From the NCBI RefSeq assembly GCF_030544485.1, contig NZ_CP130610.1:1426001-1490000 (forward strand): a DNA stretch of 64,000 bases, read 5' to 3'. Position numbers and translations under genes: made by a program. Source of the DNA: Halomonas sp. HAL1. GTDB lineage: Bacteria; Pseudomonadota; Gammaproteobacteria; Pseudomonadales; Halomonadaceae. The notes beneath the pieces were generated by a model. That model made no database searches and was not told where the DNA came from. It saw nothing but the letters and a program-made list of their open reading frames with translations. Shown in pieces: positions 60,046 to 64,000 of this stretch. The number at the start of each line of letters is the position of its first letter. Position 1 is the first letter of the stretch.

Positions 60046-61941
60046 ATGACCCAGTTTGATGCCTCTCAGTACGGCGCGAGTTCCATCGAAGTCCTGTCCG
60101 GGCTTGAGCCGGTACGTAAGCGTCCCGGTATGTATACCGACACCACACGCCCCAATCACTTAGCCCAGGAAGTCATCGATAACAGCGTCGATGAAGCGCT
60201 GGCGGGGCACGCCACCGAGATCCACGTCGTGCTGCATAGCGATGGCGGGATCGAAGTGCAGGACAACGGCCGGGGGATGCCGATCGACCTGCACCCAGAA
60301 CACGGCGTCTCAGGCGTTGAACTGATATTTACCAAGCTACACTCGGGTGGCAAGTTCTCCTCCACGAGCTACCGCTTCTCGGGCGGCCTGCATGGGGTAG
60401 GTGTGTCGGTGGTTAACGCGCTGTCGCGTCGGTTAGATGTCGAAGTCACCCGCGATGGCGCACGCCATGCCATGGCCTTCGAATTCGGCGAGAAAGTCGA
60501 AGAGCTGCATGAGATTGGCAAAGCCCCCAAGCGAGCGAGCGGTACTCTGGTGCGCTTCTGGCCAGATGAGAGCTACTTCGATAGTCCCAAGCTCGCGCTA
60601 ACCCGGCTCAAACACCTGCTACGTGCGAAAGCGGTACTCTGCCCCGGCTTGAAAGTCACGCTGGTAGAACCTGACGGTACCTCGACCGAATGGGAGTTCG
60701 CCGATGGTTTGCGCGACTATCTGGTCGAAGCTACCGACGGCTACGAAGTGCTGCCGGCGGAGCCGTTTGTCGGCCACTTCAATGACGACGAGCACGGCGT
60801 AGACTGGGCGATTCAGTGGCTACCCGAAGGCGGAGAAGCGCTGCTGGAGAGCTACGTTAACCTGATTCCCACGCCGCAGGGCGGCACTCACGTGAACGGC
60901 TTTCGTTCCGGATTGCTGGACGCGCTGCGCGAGTTCTGCGAATACCGCAACCTGTTGCCCCGGGGCATTAAACTCACCGCTGATGACCTCTGGGAGCGCA
61001 CCTCCTTTGTGCTCTCGGTCAAAATGCTCGACCCACAGTTTGCCGGGCAAACCAAAGAGCGGCTCTCGTCTCGAACCATTGCCGGTTTTGTTTCCGGCGT
61101 TGTTAAGGACGCTTTCTCGCTGTGGCTGAACCACCACGTGGATCAGGCCGAAGCGATTGCCGAGCTGGTGATCAGCGCGGCGCAAAACCGCCAGAAAAAA
61201 GCCAAAAAAGTCGCCCGTAAAAAGGTGACTTCCGGCCCGGCGCTGCCCGGTAAACTGGCAGACTGCTCAGGCCAGGATCCCGCCCAGAGTGAGCTATTTT
61301 TGGTCGAAGGTGACTCGGCCGGCGGCAGTGCCAAGCAGGCGCGCAACCGCGAAACCCAGGCGATTCTGCCTTTACGCGGTAAAATCCTGAATACCTGGGA
61401 AGTCGATACTCACGATATCTATAGCTCCCAGGAAGTGCACGACATTGCGGTGGCCATTGGCGCCGATCCAGGCAGCGACGGCCTTGAGAAACTTCGTTAC
61501 CACAAAATTTGTATTCTCGCCGATGCCGACTCCGACGGCCTACACATTGCCACGCTGCTGTGTGCGCTGTTCGTTCGCCATTTCCCAAGCTTGGTGAATG
61601 CCGGGCATGTCTATGTAGCGATGCCACCACTTTACCGTATTGACCTAGGTAAAGAGGTGCACTACGCCCTCGATGAGAGCGAAAAGGCCGCGATTCTCAA
61701 GCAGTTGGCCAACAAGCGGGGCACGCCCAATGTGCAGCGCTTTAAAGGCCTGGGTGAAATGAACCCGCTACAACTGCGAGAAACCACGATGGCGGTGGAA
61801 ACTCGTCGCCTAGTGCAGCTCACCTTGACCGATGGCGATGGCACCTTAGAAAAGATGGATATGCTGTTGGCCAAAAAGCGCGCCGGTGACCGCAAAAAGT
61901 GGCTGGAAGATTACGGCAACCTCGCAGACATTGAGGTATAA
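60046..61941 (+). CDS. parE: DNA topoisomerase IV subunit B
   Basis: GHKL-ATPase subunit of 631 residues. ATP site: EVIDNSVDEALAGHATEI, DNGRGMPIDLHPEHGVSG and GGLHGVGVSVVNALSRRLD; TOPRIM metal site: LFLVEGDSAGGSAKQARNR and ADADSDGLHIATLL; then RFKGLGEMNPLQLRETT. With ParC it separates linked daughter chromosomes. About 630 residues matches ParE and not GyrB. Start ATG 60046 gives the standard N-terminus; only a weak ribosome site is visible. parC follows after 6 nt. Confidence 0.93.
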   Translation: MTQFDASQYGASSIEVLSGLEPVRKRPGMYTDTTRPNHLAQEVIDNSVDEALAGHATEIHVVLHSDGGIEVQDNGRGMPIDLHPEHGVSGVELIFTKLHSGGKFSSTSYRFSGGLHGVGVSVVNALSRRLDVEVTRDGARHAMAFEFGEKVEELHEIGKAPKRASGTLVRFWPDESYFDSPKLALTRLKHLLRAKAVLCPGLKVTLVEPDGTSTEWEFADGLRDYLVEATDGYEVLPAEPFVGHFNDDEHGVDWAIQWLPEGGEALLESYVNLIPTPQGGTHVNGFRSGLLDALREFCEYRNLLPRGIKLTADDLWERTSFVLSVKMLDPQFAGQTKERLSSRTIAGFVSGVVKDAFSLWLNHHVDQAEAIAELVISAAQNRQKKAKKVARKKVTSGPALPGKLADCSGQDPAQSELFLVEGDSAGGSAKQARNRETQAILPLRGKILNTWEVDTHDIYSSQEVHDIAVAIGADPGSDGLEKLRYHKICILADADSDGLHIATLLCALFVRHFPSLVNAGHVYVAMPPLYRIDLGKEVHYALDESEKAAILKQLANKRGTPNVQRFKGLGEMNPLQLRETTMAVETRRLVQLTLTDGDGTLEKMDMLLAKKRAGDRKKWLEDYGNLADIEV

Positions 61942-61947
61942 CCCCCG

Positions 61948-64000
61948 ATGACCATGGATATTCAAGTAGCGGAGGGAGACGTCGAACGCCTCTCCCTGCG
62001 CGACTACACTGAAAAAGCGTACCTCGACTACTCGATGTACGTCATTCTCGACCGCGCCTTGCCCAATATCGGCGACGGTATGAAACCCGTGCAGCGGCGG
62101 ATTATTTACGCCATGCGCGAGCTGGCGCTGCACGCCAACGCCAAGTATAAAAAGTCGGCGCGTACCGTCGGTGACGTACTGGGTAAATTTCACCCCCATG
62201 GCGACAGCGCTTGCTACGAAGCCATGGTGCTGATGGCACAGTCATTTAGCTACCGCTATCCGCTGGTGGATGGCCAGGGCAACTGGGGTAGCCCCGACGA
62301 CCCTAAATCCTTTGCCGCTATGCGCTATACCGAGGCCAAGCTTTCCAAGTTCGCCGAAGTGCTGCTGGGTGAACTGGGCCAAGGCACCGTCGATTGGGCG
62401 CCCAACTTCGATGGCACCATGCAGGAACCGCTGGTACTACCTGCAAAGTTACCCCATGTGCTGCTCAATGGCGGTACCGGGATTGCCGTCGGCATGGCGA
62501 CCGATATTCCGCCGCATAATGTGTCGGAAGTCGTCGAAGCAACATGCCATTTGCTGCGCAACCCCAAGGCGACTACCGCGGATTTAATGGAATTCGTGCC
62601 TGCACCGGATTTCCCTACCGATGCGGAAATTATTACCCCGCCTGCGGACCTGCGTAAGCTCTACGAATCTGGCCGCGGCTCGGTAAAGCTACGCGCGCGC
62701 TACATCCGTGAAGAAGCCAATATCGTTATTACCTCGGTGCCTTATCAGGTTAGTGGCGCCAAGGTGCTGGAGCAGATCGCCGCGCAAATGCAGGCCAAAA
62801 AGCTGCCCATGGTGGCCGACCTGCGCGATGAGTCGACTCATGAAGAGCCGACCCGGCTGGTGATTGAACCGCGCTCCAACCGCATTGACGTTGAGTCGCT
62901 GATGGCGCACCTGTTCGCCACCACCGATTTGGAAAAGAACGTGCGAGTGAACATGAACGTGATCGGCCTGGACGGTCGCCCACGGGTCATGCCGCTGACG
63001 GAAATGCTGGGCGAATGGCTACAGTTCCGCCGTAGCACGGTGCGCCGTCGTTTAGAGCACCGCCTAGGTAAAGTCGAGGATCGCCTGCATATCTTGGAAG
63101 GCCTTCTGATCGCCTACCTCGACCTGGATGAAGTGATCCGTATTATCCGTGAGGAAGATGATCCAAAAGCCTCGCTGATGGCGACTTTCAGCCTCTCCGA
63201 ACGTCAAGCGGAAGCCATTTTAGAGCTGCGTCTGCGTCATCTTGCCAAACTCGAAGAGATGAAAATTCGCGGTGAGCAGGATGAGCTGGAAAAAGAGCGC
63301 AAATATTTAGAAGGGCTACTGGGCAGCGAAGCTAAGCTCACTACCCTGATCGAAAAAGAGATTCGCGCGGCGGGTAAAGAGCATGGTGACGAGCGCCGCT
63401 CACCGTTGGTCGAGCGCGAAGAGTCCAAGGCGCTGACAGAAGTCGAGCTGCTGGGCGCTGACCCGATTACCGTGGTGCTTTCCGATAAAGGCTGGATTCG
63501 TGCGGCCAAGGGGCACGATATCGACCCCGAGGGGCTCTCCTATAAAGCTGGGGATAGCTTCCAACTGGCGGCGAAAGGTAAAACCAATCAACCGCTGGTG
63601 CTGCTGGATGACACCGGTCGCGCCTATACGCTGTCTGCACATAACCTACCCAGTGCGCGTGGCCAGGGTGAGCCGGTTACCGGGCGTGCTAACGTGGCCG
63701 CCGGAGCAAAAATGGCGGGGCTAATGTTTGCGCCACCGGAGCGGCGCTTCGTGCTTGCCACTGATGGTGGCTATGGCTTTGTGGCGCGTCTCGACACACT
63801 TACCGGTAAAAACAAAGCCGGTAAAGCGGTACTTAGCCTGCCCAAAGGCTGCAATGTGATGGCGCCGATTGACGTGCCAGAGGGCGATGAGCTGTGGGTG
63901 GCTTCTGTTTCAAACGAAGGTCGGCTGTTGCTGTTCCCCTTGGATCAGTTGCCCGAGATGTCTAAAGGCAAGGGCAATAAAATGCTCGATATCCCAGGCC
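61948..64000 (+). CDS. parC: DNA topoisomerase IV subunit A, 3' partial
   Basis: Open to the right edge, so 684 residues are visible and the end of the C-terminal domain is missing. Breakage-reunion core: [35 protein letters not shown] and [10 protein letters not shown] with catalytic Tyr127. The quinolone-determining positions equivalent to E. coli Ser80 and Glu84 are Ser87 and Glu91, the susceptible type. A beta-pinwheel C-terminal domain begins near [15 protein letters not shown]. Partner of parE, 6 nt upstream. Confidence 0.93.
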   Translation, partial: MTMDIQVAEGDVERLSLRDYTEKAYLDYSMYVILDRALPNIGDGMKPVQRRIIYAMRELALHANAKYKKSARTVGDVLGKFHPHGDSACYEAMVLMAQSFSYRYPLVDGQGNWGSPDDPKSFAAMRYTEAKLSKFAEVLLGELGQGTVDWAPNFDGTMQEPLVLPAKLPHVLLNGGTGIAVGMATDIPPHNVSEVVEATCHLLRNPKATTADLMEFVPAPDFPTDAEIITPPADLRKLYESGRGSVKLRARYIREEANIVITSVPYQVSGAKVLEQIAAQMQAKKLPMVADLRDESTHEEPTRLVIEPRSNRIDVESLMAHLFATTDLEKNVRVNMNVIGLDGRPRVMPLTEMLGEWLQFRRSTVRRRLEHRLGKVEDRLHILEGLLIAYLDLDEVIRIIREEDDPKASLMATFSLSERQAEAILELRLRHLAKLEEMKIRGEQDELEKERKYLEGLLGSEAKLTTLIEKEIRAAGKEHGDERRSPLVEREESKALTEVELLGADPITVVLSDKGWIRAAKGHDIDPEGLSYKAGDSFQLAAKGKTNQPLVLLDDTGRAYTLSAHNLPSARGQGEPVTGRANVAAGAKMAGLMFAPPERRFVLATDGGYGFVARLDTLTGKNKAGKAVLSLPKGCNVMAPIDVPEGDELWVASVSNEGRLLLFPLDQLPEMSKGKGNKMLDIPG

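Noticed and set aside
61172..61630. 152-codon frame antisense to parE
   Set aside because: Basic, motif-free translation inside the TOPRIM region of parE.
1..64000. tRNA, rRNA and riboswitch genes
   Set aside because: Intergenic gaps were read for cloverleaf and known aptamer patterns; nothing convincing was found. A covariance-model scan would be decisive.

Overview
The window looks like chromosomal DNA of a moderately halophilic gammaproteobacterium of the Halomonas/Vreelandella type. This is inferred from the gene content (a carnitine regulon, TupABC, Cmo enzymes, the nudF-yqiB-cpdA order, parE-parC) and from the moderately high GC content. No tRNA, rRNA, CRISPR array or prophage was seen. 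All functions are read from protein sequence and gene context only; no database search was possible.

Layout. (1) 1-9014: a catabolic operon, cut by the left edge. It holds a sugar-type ABC importer ATPase, maleylacetate reductase, an amidohydrolase of the ATZ/TRZ type, a 3-hydroxyisobutyrate-dehydrogenase-like enzyme, a hydroxyquinol-type intradiol dioxygenase and a RutE-like nitroreductase. A terminator follows, then a TauE permease and an unusual regulator made of a winged helix fused to a solute-binding domain. (2) 9062-13814: a divergent SDR / beta-keto-acid cleavage enzyme pair and small genes (creA, a CAP-domain protein, a PPOX protein, a DUF333 lipoprotein, possible small ORFs). (3) 13857-19200: the carnitine regulon, with cdhR and caiX convergent to cdhC-cdhA-cdhB-hocS. 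(4) 19406-27112: a PQQ dehydrogenase with its cytochrome c, an AttEFGH-like ABC exporter/lipocalin operon, and an HDOD-GGDEF protein.

(5) 27425-31336: a mobile-element patch with a complete IS30-family copy, a DUF1264 lipoprotein, a lone TnpB with a likely omegaRNA end, and a 5'-truncated uxuA remnant. (6) 31361-36416: a PLP aldolase/dehydratase-like enzyme and a 2-ketogluconate cluster (kguK, kguD/ghrB-like, yieH-like, ptxS-like) with two matching LacI-type operators. (7) 36659-45366: cmoM-rsmC, an FCD-regulated SDR/FAH-hydrolase pair, a SIMPL protein, greB, a TPR protein and nudF-yqiB-cpdA. (8) 45529-49502: cysDN, then an IS110-family (IS1111-type) element lodged in a palindromic REP-like repeat. 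(9) 49517-52835: tungstate importer tupBCA and a divergent HTH/binding-protein-like regulator. (10) 52941-64000: PfpI and App1-like proteins, a zinc peptidase, a cyclodeaminase, cmoAB, pgi, parE and parC (cut by the right edge).

Themes. Many genes overlap by ATGA or TAATG junctions, marking tight operons. Two unrelated one-component regulators each carry a periplasmic-binding-protein-like sensor next to an ABC importer. Short 12-15 bp tandem repeats that share an ATAG core, often AATAG, recur at gene ends and in one promoter region. The least conventional parts are the first operon with its fused regulator, the recurring mini-repeats, and the two RNA-guided mobile systems (TnpB and the IS1111-type element).
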